Below are positions 21,725 to 29,765 of a stretch of 64,000 bases of DNA, one piece after another. Source of the DNA: Deinococcus sp. QL22 (GTDB lineage Bacteria > Deinococcota > Deinococci > Deinococcales > Deinococcaceae); assembly GCF_023370075.1 (NCBI RefSeq), contig NZ_CP097149.1:1136001-1200000 (forward strand). Direction: 5' to 3'. Each line of letters opens with the position of its first letter. The first letter of the stretch is position 1. The notes beneath the pieces were generated by a model, which was given only the letters and a program-made list of their open reading frames with translations, made no database searches and had not been told where the DNA came from. A program made the position numbers and the translations under genes.

Positions 21725-23056
21725 TCAGGGCAATCTGGCCTGAAGTGGCGTCGGCACCGGAACGCCGACCCACACATCGTCGGGAATCAGGCGCACCGGA
21801 ACTGTGCCGATCTGAATGGGATGATGGTGGACGAAGTTCTGTTCATAGAGCCGGAATTGCGCGTCGGTTTCGGTCAGTTCGTCTGCAAATGCGTTGCGGA
21901 GGGCCGTAAACTTGACCTGAATCTGCCCACCCCGCTTGGGGGTTTCTCCACGGCCAACGACCTCGGCGGTCAGCCAGTCGGGGGTTTGTCCGATATTTGG
22001 CCCCAACAAAAATCTGGCCCCTGTGGTTTCGCCCCCCGGTTCCACAGAAACCGGCACACTGACAACCACAGATTTCCCGACCTTCAACTCCAGGGGCAGA
22101 TCGGGGAAGTGCATGGTGATCTGCTGCTCCAGCGGCACCAGGTTCAGGGGCGTGCGGGCCACTTCTTCTCCGGCGTACCACGCCACCAACTCGGCGGCAA
22201 AGGAGTCGTCGGTGTACTGGCGATCCATGTACACACTCAACTTCTCTGTCTGCTGGGCCGCTCCGGTCAGGCGGGTCGCGCCTGTTTTGAGCTGAAAGTA
22301 GGGATCGGTGTCGAATCTGGCCTGCACCGTATAGGTCACGCTTCCCCGAAATGACCGGCTGTTGTTGGTCATGGTCAGCGGCACTGTGCCGTGCGTATCC
22401 TGATAAATGCTGACCTCGGCGGGGGCGCTGATCGTCATGTCGGGCACACACACCAACGCCGGATTGATCCAGTTGGCATGATCCAGATTGTTGCCGTTGC
22501 CGCCATCGGTCACGACCATCCGGAAGCTGGATTGCCCGCGCAAGTCCACGCTGACCTGCTGGGTGGCACTGGCCCCGGTCATCAGGCCGCTGTCGAAGAG
22601 TTTGTCTGTATCGCCCCACACCTGGAATACGGCGCTGCCCTGCCTACCCACTTCATCGTCTAAACCAATCTGGGCCTTGAAGCGCACACATTTGGCCCGG
22701 TCTTGCCCGGCGAGGTTGTATTTCAGTTCGCTGGGCGCATGAACGCCGTATCCCTTGGCATACTTGACGCCGTTGAGGGTCAGTGGCTTGCCGTCACCGC
22801 CCGCTTGCTGTCCATTGCTGCGGTCTGTTTCTACCGGCCCCCAGCCGTTGGCCGCCACCAACGCCCGCTCGTGGGCCAGCGAATTGATTCCGTCGGGCAT
22901 CAGGGCTTGGGGTTCTAAAGGGGAGGTCAAGGCCCTATTGCTTTGGTCTGGGTCTGCATTCAACTCTGCTTCTGAGGCAGAGTCCGGGGCTTGCCCGCAG
23001 GCGGCGAGAGAAAGGGTCAAGAGCATCAGCGGGGGCCGCCACCACCATCGGTTCAT
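21725..23056 (-). CDS. Lipoprotein with NPCBM carbohydrate-binding domain
   Basis: 443 residues. The ATG at 23056 follows GGAGGAAC and gives a lipoprotein signal with lipobox LAACGQ. The NPCBM domain is seen at about residues 60-200 (SNGQQAGGDGKPLTLNGV, KGYGVHAPSELKYNL, FKAQIGLDDEVG, VVTDGGNGNNLDHANW are its landmarks); such domains bind sugars in glycosidases. The rest is a series of beta-sandwich-like segments without a catalytic domain, so it is probably a surface-anchored adhesin or sugar-binding protein rather than an enzyme. Confidence 0.8.
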   Translation of the reverse strand: MNRWWWRPPLMLLTLSLAACGQAPDSASEAELNADPDQSNRALTSPLEPQALMPDGINSLAHERALVAANGWGPVETDRSNGQQAGGDGKPLTLNGVKYAKGYGVHAPSELKYNLAGQDRAKCVRFKAQIGLDDEVGRQGSAVFQVWGDTDKLFDSGLMTGASATQQVSVDLRGQSSFRMVVTDGGNGNNLDHANWINPALVCVPDMTISAPAEVSIYQDTHGTVPLTMTNNSRSFRGSVTYTVQARFDTDPYFQLKTGATRLTGAAQQTEKLSVYMDRQYTDDSFAAELVAWYAGEEVARTPLNLVPLEQQITMHFPDLPLELKVGKSVVVSVPVSVEPGGETTGARFLLGPNIGQTPDWLTAEVVGRGETPKRGGQIQVKFTALRNAFADELTETDAQFRLYEQNFVHHHPIQIGTVPVRLIPDDVWVGVPVPTPLQARLP

Positions 23057-23309
23057 AGATGTTCCTCCACAGGCGAAAACGCACTTTGGACAGAGAGTCA
23101 ATTGTAGTTGACCCGCCGGGAGACAAACGTAAATTTGCCGTCAGACACAGCATTCATGAAGGTTGAGCCAGTCTTTAGTTTGGGGTCTAAGCTTCGTCTT
23201 GGGAGGGCGGCGGAATGGAGCGGCCGTGTATCACGCAAGCAACAGGCCAAGCCGTTCAAGTGGGATTTCTGTGACCGTGCCCATTCAAAGGGCGGCTAGA
23301 CTGCCTGCC

Positions 23310-24104
23310 ATGACTTCTGGACGCAAATCTATTCTGGTCGCCAACGACGACGGCATTTTCTCGCCCGGCATCAAGGCGCTGGCTCTGGCAATGGCCGAAT
23401 TGGGCGATGTAACCGTTGTCGCGCCCGATGTAGAACAGTCGGCGGTGGGGCACGGCATCACCATTCGCCGCCCGCTGCGCTTCAAGCACACGGCTTCGGC
23501 GGGCTTTGGCGATATTCCGGCCTACCGGGTCGACGGCACCCCCGCCGACTGCGTGGTGCTCGGCGTCCACCTGCGCGGGCGGCCCGATCTGGTGGTCAGC
23601 GGAATCAATCTTGGCCCCAATTTAGGCGACGACCTGACCCATTCCGGCACGGTGGCGGCGGCGATAGAAGCGATGGCGTTGGGCCTGCCCGCGATTGCCT
23701 TCAGCCAGCAGGCCACGGCGCAGGGCGAGTACGATTTCGCCGCCAGCGCCGCCTATGCCGCCCGCCTCGCCCGCGAAGTCCTGTCCCGTGGACTGCCGCC
23801 CCGCACTCTGCTGAATGTCAATTTTCCGGCCCGCGCTTTCGAGGGTGTGCGCGTGACGCGGGTAGGCGACCACCGCTGGGAAGACAGTATCGTGACCCGC
23901 ACCGATCCCGAAGGCCGCGAGTATCACTGGGTGGCCGGAATCAGCCGCGCCGCCGACGCCGCCGACATCACCACCGACTACGGCGCGGTACAGGCCGGGT
24001 GCATCAGCGTAACGCCGGTGCGCCTAGACCTCACTGCGCGCGACCTGATGGGCGAAGTGGAGGGGTATTTGCCCGCGCTGGGAGCCGAGGTGATTGGGAG
24101 GTAA
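23310..24104 (+). CDS. surE: 5'-nucleotidase/survival protein SurE
   Basis: 265 residues. ILVANDDGIFSPGI at the N-terminus carries the metal-binding Asp pair; VVAPDVEQSAVGHGIT, RVDGTPADCV and VSGINLGPNLGDDLTHSGTV are the family landmarks. It hydrolyses nucleoside 5'-monophosphates and helps cells survive stationary phase. The ATG at 23310 was chosen because it starts directly before the conserved strand; the upstream open extension has no family similarity. Monocistronic by appearance. Confidence 0.92.
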   Translation: MTSGRKSILVANDDGIFSPGIKALALAMAELGDVTVVAPDVEQSAVGHGITIRRPLRFKHTASAGFGDIPAYRVDGTPADCVVLGVHLRGRPDLVVSGINLGPNLGDDLTHSGTVAAAIEAMALGLPAIAFSQQATAQGEYDFAASAAYAARLAREVLSRGLPPRTLLNVNFPARAFEGVRVTRVGDHRWEDSIVTRTDPEGREYHWVAGISRAADAADITTDYGAVQAGCISVTPVRLDLTARDLMGEVEGYLPALGAEVIGR

Positions 24105-24127
24105 GGGACATTTGAGTCGCGTGTAAA

Positions 24128-24177
24128 CCCCCCCGTTGCTCACGCAATGCCCCCCCTTAGAGGTGAGGACAAAAGCC
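24128..24177. repeat. Short dispersed repeat CCCCCGTTGCTCACGC
   Basis: CCCCCGTTGCTCACGC followed by [A/G]ATGCCC occurs here and at 32970-32995, each just after a gene stop. Function unknown. Confidence 0.5.
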
Positions 24178-24723
24178 TTAGCCCCGTGCCAACGCTTCCA
24201 GTTGCTTGCGGTGCTGGCGCATGTGCAGGGCGGCCATTTTCAGCCATTCCAGCGCCGTGAGTTGGCCCATATACGGGTGAAAGAAGGTGCGCTCAGAGGT
24301 TTCGGGGGCGTGAGCGGCGGCGTGCAGTAGCGCAGCACGGGTCTGGGCGTGCACGGCGCTCAGGTCGGCCCAGGCCTGATCGGGGCCGGGTTCCAGTCCA
24401 GCGGGAGCCTTACGTTTGCCGTCTACCATGACGCCAGGGGTCTGGTCGGTGGGACGCAGCGGCTTGTCAGACAGCAACAGGGCCGCAATCCGGGCCGTGC
24501 CCGCATTCACGCGGATGATGTGATCGCTTTCCTGCGCCGCCGTCCACTCCCGCCCCGGCAACGTGGTGTTCCAGTGCGGCTGCACGGCCTCCACAACCCG
24601 TTCAAAGGCGTCAAGCTCGCGCGCTAGCCGAACTTGTACCTCAGCGGGCGTGGGGGCAAAAGCCCGCAGCAATTGGCGTTGCTCGGCCTGCTGGTCTTGA
24701 AGGCTGGCTGAATTGTCGGTCAT
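24178..24723 (-). CDS. DinB-fold protein
   Basis: 181 residues. The four-helix DinB pattern is visible: early His in AVQPHWNTTLPGREWTAAQESDHI (landmarks QPHW and ESDHII), a buried helix with DLSAVHAQTRAALL, and the C-terminal LTALEWLKMAALHMRQHRKQLEALA, in which the His-x3-His pair would bind a divalent metal. Members include thiol transferases and many damage-induced proteins of unknown substrate, and the family is expanded in Deinococcus. Another member is at 40899. Confidence 0.75.
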   Translation of the reverse strand: MTDNSASLQDQQAEQRQLLRAFAPTPAEVQVRLARELDAFERVVEAVQPHWNTTLPGREWTAAQESDHIIRVNAGTARIAALLLSDKPLRPTDQTPGVMVDGKRKAPAGLEPGPDQAWADLSAVHAQTRAALLHAAAHAPETSERTFFHPYMGQLTALEWLKMAALHMRQHRKQLEALARG

Positions 24724-25012
24724 GGCTGCCAGTTTAGACCGAGTTCAAGCCGGGGGAAGGGCGGTCTAAGTGTTGAGGCTGTCAATGTCTAAGGCAGGTC
24801 AAGGGCAACAGCAAAAGCCAGTGCCAAACTCCGTTCTTCGACGCTTGACCCTTAGACCACCCACCACGCCGCAAACAACGCCCCGCCCCAAACGTGCCTT
24901 CACAGATTGCCCTCCCTGGCTGCGGCGGGCTAGACTGACTGGCTGAGTGTCTGGCTGCCGCGCCTATGTAGGCCAGAAAGGCGCGGAGCAAGTGACAAAA
25001 GGGGTGTGGAGT

Positions 25013-25312
25013 ATGGCAGAAAAAGACATTGATAAATTGCTTTCGATGACCGACAGCAAGTACCGGTTGTCGGTAGTGACGGCAAAACGCGCCCTGCAAC
25101 TGCGTTCGGGTGCGCCCAGCGTATTGCCGACCGAGCAGCGCGTGAAAACGCATAATCTCGTGACTCAGGCCATGCGTGAACTCGCCACCGGCAAGCTGAT
25201 CGTGGGCACCGAACTGATGGATGAGGCCCGGTTTCATCAGGATTACGTGCGCCAGCGGCAGGCACAGCTTCAGGCCATGCTGAACGCCGAACGCGAGCGG
25301 GAGCGGGACTAA
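25013..25312 (+). CDS. rpoZ: RNA polymerase omega subunit
   Basis: 99 residues starting MAEKDIDKLLSMTDSKYRLSVVTAKRA, the normal omega N-terminus with its conserved SKYRLSVVTAKRA helix. The ATG at 25013 follows GTGGAGT. The C-terminal half is a charged helix (EARFHQDYVRQRQAQLQ). Omega helps beta-prime fold and assemble in the polymerase. An in-frame upstream extension from 24947 is not supported. A 13-bp terminator hairpin follows. Confidence 0.88.
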   Translation: MAEKDIDKLLSMTDSKYRLSVVTAKRALQLRSGAPSVLPTEQRVKTHNLVTQAMRELATGKLIVGTELMDEARFHQDYVRQRQAQLQAMLNAERERERD

Positions 25313-25340
25313 ACCCCTTTGGTGAGCGGAAAAAAATAAA

Positions 25341-25378
25341 AGAGTGGGCCTGCCAAATCTTCTGGCAGGCCCACTTTT
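25341..25378 (+). terminator. Terminator of rpoZ
   Basis: AGTGGGCCTGCCA pairs perfectly with TGGCAGGCCCACT over a 7-base loop, with a TTTT tail. Confidence 0.85.
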
Positions 25379-25492
25379 GGTTGTTGGGGAAACAGCGGTT
25401 CAGATGGGGGCGGGATAGTCAGTGGGTGCGTCCTCTACAGTGGCCTCTATGACTCAGCAAGCTCTCCCGCGTTCAGCGATTTTGGCGGTTCT

Positions 25493-26761
25493 ATGTTGAC
25501 GGCGTTTGCGGTGTTGCTGAGCGTCACGGCGGTACTGGCCTACCTCAACGAACGGTTTTTCAAATTCCCGACGACGGTAGGCGTCACTCTGGCAGGCGCT
25601 TTGGCGAGCATTATTCTGATCGCGCTGGACGCAGCGGGCATCGGCGGGGCACGCAGTTGGGCTTCCGAACTCCTAGAGACGCTGAACTTTACAGAGTTCG
25701 TGCTGAACGGCATTCTGAGCATTCTGTTGTTTGCCGGGGCACTGGGCTTGGACGCCCGCCAGATGCTGAAGCAGCGGAGCAGCATCCTGACGCTGGCGGT
25801 GGTCAGCACCATCATCAGCACCTTCCTGATCGGCTTTGCCGCCTACGGCATTTTTGGGGCGCTGGGCCTCGGCGTGCCGCTGCTGTGGGCCTTGCTGTTC
25901 GGCGCACTCATCAGCCCCACCGACCCGGTGGCGGTGCTGGATCTGCTCAAGCGGGCCAAGGTGCCCAAACGCATCGAAACCCTGATCGCCGGAGAAAGCC
26001 TGTTTAACGACGGCGTGGGTGTGGTTATTTTTCTGGTGATTGCCGGGCTGGCCGGAATCGGTGATTCCCACACCGCCCCGACTGCACTGGGGGCGCTGAC
26101 CCTGTTTGTGAAAGAAGCGGGCGGCGGCGTGCTGCTGGGAGCGGCGCTGGGCGGGCTCGGCTACGCCATGCTCAAAACCATCGAATCTCACGCCGTGGAG
26201 GTGCTGCTGACACTGGCCCTCGTGATCGGCGGCTACGTGCTGGCCGCGTCCTTGGGCATCAGCGGGCCACTGGCGATGGTGGTGGCCGGACTGATCATCT
26301 CTGCCTTCAAACACGACATTTTTACCGCCCACACCTTTGAGTACGTGGAGGGCTTCTGGGAAACACTGGATCAGGTCTTGAATATCGTGCTGTTCGCCTT
26401 TATCGGACTGGATGTGCTGCTGACCGACGTGACGGGCGTGCAACTCCTCGCTAGCCTGCTGCTGATCGGGGTATCGTTGGCGGCCCGCTGGATCAGCGTG
26501 GTCATTCCGTTCCATTTTGTGCGGCGGCGCGATGGCTACGGCGCGTACACAGCGCGTTTGCTCACCTGGGGTGGCCTGCGCGGAGGCATTGCCATCAGTC
26601 TCGTCCTCGGCCTGCCCGATACCCCTGACCGCTCGCTGCTGGTCACGGCGACCTATGCGGTGGTGCTGTTTACGATTGCCGTGCAGGGGCTGACGATTAT
26701 GCCGGTGGTGCGCCGGGCGGTGGCAGGCAGCGGGGAAAAGGATCTGGGCAGTGAGGTGTAG
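25493..26761 (+). CDS. Na+/H+ antiporter, CPA1 family
   Basis: 422 residues with about 12 membrane helices. The CPA1 core is clear: GALISPTDPVAVLDLLKR, then AGESLFNDGVGVVIF with the ion-binding Asp pair region, and TWGGLRGGIAISLVLGLP near the C-terminus. It exchanges sodium (or potassium) for protons across the inner membrane. It lacks the long cytoplasmic C-terminal tail of many relatives, ending soon after the last helix. Followed by its own terminator. Confidence 0.88.
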   Translation: MLTAFAVLLSVTAVLAYLNERFFKFPTTVGVTLAGALASIILIALDAAGIGGARSWASELLETLNFTEFVLNGILSILLFAGALGLDARQMLKQRSSILTLAVVSTIISTFLIGFAAYGIFGALGLGVPLLWALLFGALISPTDPVAVLDLLKRAKVPKRIETLIAGESLFNDGVGVVIFLVIAGLAGIGDSHTAPTALGALTLFVKEAGGGVLLGAALGGLGYAMLKTIESHAVEVLLTLALVIGGYVLAASLGISGPLAMVVAGLIISAFKHDIFTAHTFEYVEGFWETLDQVLNIVLFAFIGLDVLLTDVTGVQLLASLLLIGVSLAARWISVVIPFHFVRRRDGYGAYTARLLTWGGLRGGIAISLVLGLPDTPDRSLLVTATYAVVLFTIAVQGLTIMPVVRRAVAGSGEKDLGSEV

Positions 26762-26774
26762 GCAATAAGAAAAT

Positions 26775-26812
26775 AAGGCCAGCCATTCATAACGTTTGGC
26801 TGGCCTTCTGTT
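26775..26812 (+). terminator. Terminator of the antiporter gene
   Basis: AAGGCCAGCCA pairs with TGGCTGGCCTT across 11 bases; CTGTTT follows. Confidence 0.8.
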
Positions 26813-26841
26813 TGCCCTACACCCTACGTCCTACAGTCCCT

Positions 26842-27468
26842 TTACCCCCGCTCGCGCTCGCGCAACACCAATTGCACCAGCCCCAGCGTCAGCAATTCTT
26901 CTTCCTCTGGTTGCACCGGGCGCAACGCCTCGACCACAAAGCGGCGCGAAAACAGGCTACGGCGTTTGCGAACGCGCAGGGTAGGCTCGCTGCCCGCATC
27001 GGTGACGGTGTAGGTGGGATTGATCAGGTAATCGAAGCCCATAGCGATCAGGTCGCCGATGAACGGAATGGCCCCGATGACGCCCTCGATGATGCCCATC
27101 CACGGCTGATCGTCGCGGATGGTGAAGCGCACATGGCCCGGTGCGTCCAGTAACTCGTAACTGGCGGCCCACAAGGTTCGCATACCCTGAGCTTGCAGCG
27201 CACCCACATCGCTGCCGTCCACGCGGCGAATCAGGCGCTTGGCCCGCCAGTCCAGCGCCCCGGCCATCAGCCCCTGCGCCCGCATGCCGTAAATCTGGCG
27301 GGTGCGGCCCTCGTCGGCAAACACTTTCACCTCGTCGCGGATACTGAAGGTTTTCTCCTTCACCACCGCCACGAGTTGCCCGCCCGCGTCAGTCACGCGC
27401 AGTTCGGTAAAGAGGCTGAACTTGAATTGCAGAGTGAGCGGATACTGCGCGGAGGGCAAGGAAGTCAC
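26842..27468 (-). CDS. LURP-one/scramblase-related protein
   Basis: 208 residues from a GTG at 27468 (MTSLPSAQYPLTLQFKFSLF); an in-frame start at 27513 would overlap the fmt stop and add unconserved residues. The twelve-stranded beta-barrel pattern of LURP-one-related/Tubby-like proteins is suggested by LTLQFKFSLFTELRVTDAGGQ (landmark FSLFTELRV), VKEKTFSIRDEVKVF and FVVEALRPV. A hydrophobic stretch (GVIGAIPFIGDLIAMGFDYLINP) is probably the central helix. Function in bacteria is unknown. Third gene after def and fmt. Confidence 0.65.
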   Translation of the reverse strand: MTSLPSAQYPLTLQFKFSLFTELRVTDAGGQLVAVVKEKTFSIRDEVKVFADEGRTRQIYGMRAQGLMAGALDWRAKRLIRRVDGSDVGALQAQGMRTLWAASYELLDAPGHVRFTIRDDQPWMGIIEGVIGAIPFIGDLIAMGFDYLINPTYTVTDAGSEPTLRVRKRRSLFSRRFVVEALRPVQPEEEELLTLGLVQLVLRERERG

Positions 27469-27484
27469 GTTCTCTACTACGGTC

Positions 27485-28501
27485 TTAGCCCGGCGCGGGT
27501 TCCCAGAGACCAAAGTGTGAAGGCTGGCTCTGCCCAGATTGCGCCTGTGCTGATTGCGCCTGCCACCACTGCGCCGCCGCCTGAGGTTTACGGGCTTCGG
27601 GCTGTACCGTTTCTATTCGCACCGCGCCCGTGCCGCAGGCCACGATCAGGGCGTCGCCATCGGCCCGTAGGATCTGGCCTGCCTCTATTTGGCCCGCTTC
27701 TCGCGCGTTTTCTCCCACCGCTACGCTCAGGCCCGCCAGTTTCAGGCGGTTGCCGCCCACAAATGCGGTGGTCTGCGGCCACGCGGCCACGCCCCGGTAG
27801 CGGTTCACCACAGCCTGCGCCGACTCCTGCCAGCGCACGAAGCCGTCTTCTTTGACCAACAGGGGCGCGTGGGTGGCCTGACTTTCATCCTGAACGGTGG
27901 GAACAAGGTCTGGAAGACTATGCAGCGCCGACACGATCAGGCGGGCGGCCTGCGTTGCCAGTGCGCCCGCCAGTTCCAATGCCGTCCAGTGGGGCGCAAT
28001 AGGCAGGGCTTCTTGCACCAGCAGCGGCCCGGTATCCATGCCCTCATCGGTCTGCATGATGGTGGTTCCCGTGACCGTCTCGCCCCGGATCAGCGCCCAC
28101 TGGATCGGAGCCGCGCCCCGGTAGGCGGGCAGCAGACTGGTGTGCGTGTTCAGGAACCCGAAACGAGGCACGGCCAGCAGCGATCCCGGCAGGATTTTGC
28201 CGTAAGCGCAGGTCACGGCCACATCGGCCCCGCACCCGCGCAGTTGGGCTTCAAAGGCCGCGTTGCCGCGCAACTTGCGGGGTTGCGCCAGCGGCAAACC
28301 AAGTGCGGCGGCGTGTGCAGCCACCGGCGGCGGCGTCAGCCTCAGGCCGCGCCCCACCGGTTTGTCGGGTTGGGCCACCACCAGCACCACTTCAAATTCG
28401 GCACGAATGGCGTCCAGCACCGGCAGCGCAAAGGCGGGCGATCCGAAGAAGGCCACGCGGGGCCGGGCCAGATCGCCGGAACCCGTCAACTGCCCAGTCA
28501 A
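27485..28501 (-). CDS. fmt: Methionyl-tRNA formyltransferase
   Basis: 338 residues. The formyl-THF binding fold is shown by RVAFFGSPAFALPVL, then the active-site region NTHTSLLPAYRGAAPIQWAL (landmarks THTSLLP and RGAAPIQ) and TTIMQTDEGMDTGPLL with the catalytic Asp. It formylates initiator Met-tRNA. The start codon overlaps the def stop by four bases (ATGA), so translation is coupled with peptide deformylase, the enzyme that later removes the formyl group. Confidence 0.93.
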   Translation of the reverse strand: MTGQLTGSGDLARPRVAFFGSPAFALPVLDAIRAEFEVVLVVAQPDKPVGRGLRLTPPPVAAHAAALGLPLAQPRKLRGNAAFEAQLRGCGADVAVTCAYGKILPGSLLAVPRFGFLNTHTSLLPAYRGAAPIQWALIRGETVTGTTIMQTDEGMDTGPLLVQEALPIAPHWTALELAGALATQAARLIVSALHSLPDLVPTVQDESQATHAPLLVKEDGFVRWQESAQAVVNRYRGVAAWPQTTAFVGGNRLKLAGLSVAVGENAREAGQIEAGQILRADGDALIVACGTGAVRIETVQPEARKPQAAAQWWQAQSAQAQSGQSQPSHFGLWEPAPG

Positions 28502-29148
28502 CCCTGGCGCTCCAATTGCCTGCGCCGCTCGTGTTCCGCCAGATCGCTCAGGAAGGTTTTGGATTGCCGCTGCAACCCCGTGAGTGCCTTGCGGTGGTCT
28601 TCCATAATGTCGGTGGGCAGGTGATCAAGGAACAGTACGCCGTCCAAATGGTCTATTTCGTGCTGGAAGACCCGCGCCAGGTAATCGTCGGCCTCTATAG
28701 TGCGGTCTTTGCCGTCCAGGTCGGTGTAACGCACCTGCACGGCACGGGCACGTGGCACGCCTTCCTCGTAGATGCCGGGAATGCTCAGGCAACCTTCCTG
28801 ATACGAGCGGTCTTTCTTCTTGTCGATCACACTCATGACGGGGTTGATCATCACGAAGTCGCGCAGCACCCTTGACCGCAGATTTTCCTCGCCGCCCTCG
28901 TTTTCTTCCTCGTCGTCCTCATACTCCACGGCCACAAACATCCGCACCGACAGGCCCACTTGCGGCGCAGCCAATCCCACACCCCGCTGCTCGAACATGG
29001 TTTCCAACATCTGGTCGGCCACCTCGCGCAGCGACTGGGAATCGAATCCCGGCACCGTCAGGCGCTCATCCGGCTTCAGCACGCGGGCTTTGCGCCTGAG
29101 TACGGGATCGCCGTAAAGACGCATAGGATAGATACGGGGGGCAGTCAT
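28498..29148 (-). CDS. def: Peptide deformylase with acidic insertion
   Basis: 216 residues. Metal ligands are Cys120 in QEGCLSIPG and His163/His167 in HEIDH; GVGLAAPQVGL is motif 1. It removes formyl from nascent proteins. Between strands at about residues 75-89 there is a very acidic loop (EYEDDEEENEGGEEN) not usual in the family. First gene of the def-fmt operon. Confidence 0.93.
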   Translation of the reverse strand: MTAPRIYPMRLYGDPVLRRKARVLKPDERLTVPGFDSQSLREVADQMLETMFEQRGVGLAAPQVGLSVRMFVAVEYEDDEEENEGGEENLRSRVLRDFVMINPVMSVIDKKKDRSYQEGCLSIPGIYEEGVPRARAVQVRYTDLDGKDRTIEADDYLARVFQHEIDHLDGVLFLDHLPTDIMEDHRKALTGLQRQSKTFLSDLAEHERRRQLERQG

Positions 29149-29296
29149 AGAAACACCTGCCAGAGCAATACGTTCATCGGGGCACCTTCACAATGGCTAG
29201 TTTTACCAGACGCCAGGCCCATAAACGGTGTGTGCTTTCCAAAGCTGCGGGCCGGAAGAGTGGCAGAGGGCCAGAGGCGTCTTGTCAGACGAACCA

Positions 29297-29330
29297 AAAG
29301 GAAGAAGCCACCGACTAGGTGACTTCTTCT
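29297..29330 (-). terminator. Terminator of the peptide cassette
   Basis: On the minus strand GAAGAAGTCACC pairs with GGTGGCTTCTTC across TAGTC and CTTTT follows, 33 bases after the stop of the 45-residue peptide gene. Confidence 0.65.
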
Positions 29331-29362
29331 TTGAAAACGTTTTGCACTATATTCATCCTCAT

Positions 29363-29500
29363 TCAGATGACTCCGAAATCCGCTGCTGCTCCCCGCATGA
29401 CGGGCAAGTTCACTTCGCGTGGCTTGTCGTTGCGTGGGGCAGTGTTGACCACAGGGGCGGGTTTAGGAGCGGGGGCGGGCGTTACTTTTTCGTGTGTCAT
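29363..29500 (-). CDS. 45-residue peptide, candidate signal precursor
   Basis: ATG at 29500, one base after the TGA of the upstream repeat-peptide gene, so translation is probably coupled. The product starts MTHEKVTPAPAPKPAP, continues through a Pro/Ala-rich and then basic stretch (NDKPREVNLP), and ends MRGAAADFGVI. The last 11 residues align position by position with the neighbouring decapeptide repeat plus one residue (MQAGMRDYGVM), sharing M, D, aromatic, G, V and an aliphatic end. It has no signal peptide. The layout of linker plus short conserved C-terminus is that of a precursor cut to a small peptide. Function is inferred, not shown. Confidence 0.6.
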   Translation of the reverse strand: MTHEKVTPAPAPKPAPVVNTAPRNDKPREVNLPVMRGAAADFGVI

Positions 29501-29501
29501 C

Positions 29502-29645
29502 TCAAGCCGCCTTTCCGGTGGTCATCACACCGTAGTCCCGCATTCCAGCCTGCATCACGCCGTAGTCCCGCATTCCAGCCTGCATCACGCCGTAGTCCCG
29601 CATTCCAGCCTGCATCACGCCGTAGTCCCGCATTCCAGCCTGCAT
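29502..29645 (-). CDS. Decapeptide-repeat peptide, 47 residues
   Basis: From the ATG at 29645 the product is four perfect copies of MQAGMRDYGV followed by MTTGKAA. A longer frame from 29729 adds MNFSHSTDDLTNLLQ and more, but a -35/-10 pair lies inside that extension and favours the short start. No Shine-Dalgarno sequence is seen, so translation may be near-leaderless. The four 30-bp units differ at only one silent base. The gene is divergent from the TPR regulator at 29766. Confidence 0.6.
   Translation of the reverse strand: MQAGMRDYGVMQAGMRDYGVMQAGMRDYGVMQAGMRDYGVMTTGKAA
29523..29642 (-). repeat. Four tandem 30-bp repeats
   Basis: Units at 29523, 29553, 29583 and 29613 with no spacers. 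One base differs (A at 29529 for G), silent in the minus-strand reading. The period is a multiple of three, so each unit encodes the same ten residues. Confidence 0.95.
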
Positions 29646-29673
29646 AGTTTTAGCTGTGATTGGAGTGAAAATG

Positions 29674-29702
29674 ATCACAGTGTCTTGTAAGAGGTTTGTC
29701 AG
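29674..29702 (-). promoter_or_regulatory. Promoter of the peptide genes
   Basis: On the minus strand CTGACA (5/6 to consensus) and TGTGAT (4/6) are 17 bases apart. A start of transcription about 7 bases further on gives a leader of about 20 bases before the ATG at 29645. Confidence 0.55.
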
Positions 29703-29765
29703 ATCGTCTGTGCTATGGCTGAAGTTCATGACCAAAGAGTAATGAGGAGGCCGTGAGGTGACCCG

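Noticed and set aside
29523..29642. CRISPR array
   Set aside because: The 30-bp units are adjacent with no spacers and keep a reading frame.
29319..29690. Plus-strand frame through the peptide repeats (HHAVVPHSSL repeats)
   Set aside because: It runs against the promoter and terminator found for the minus strand and has no ribosome-binding site.
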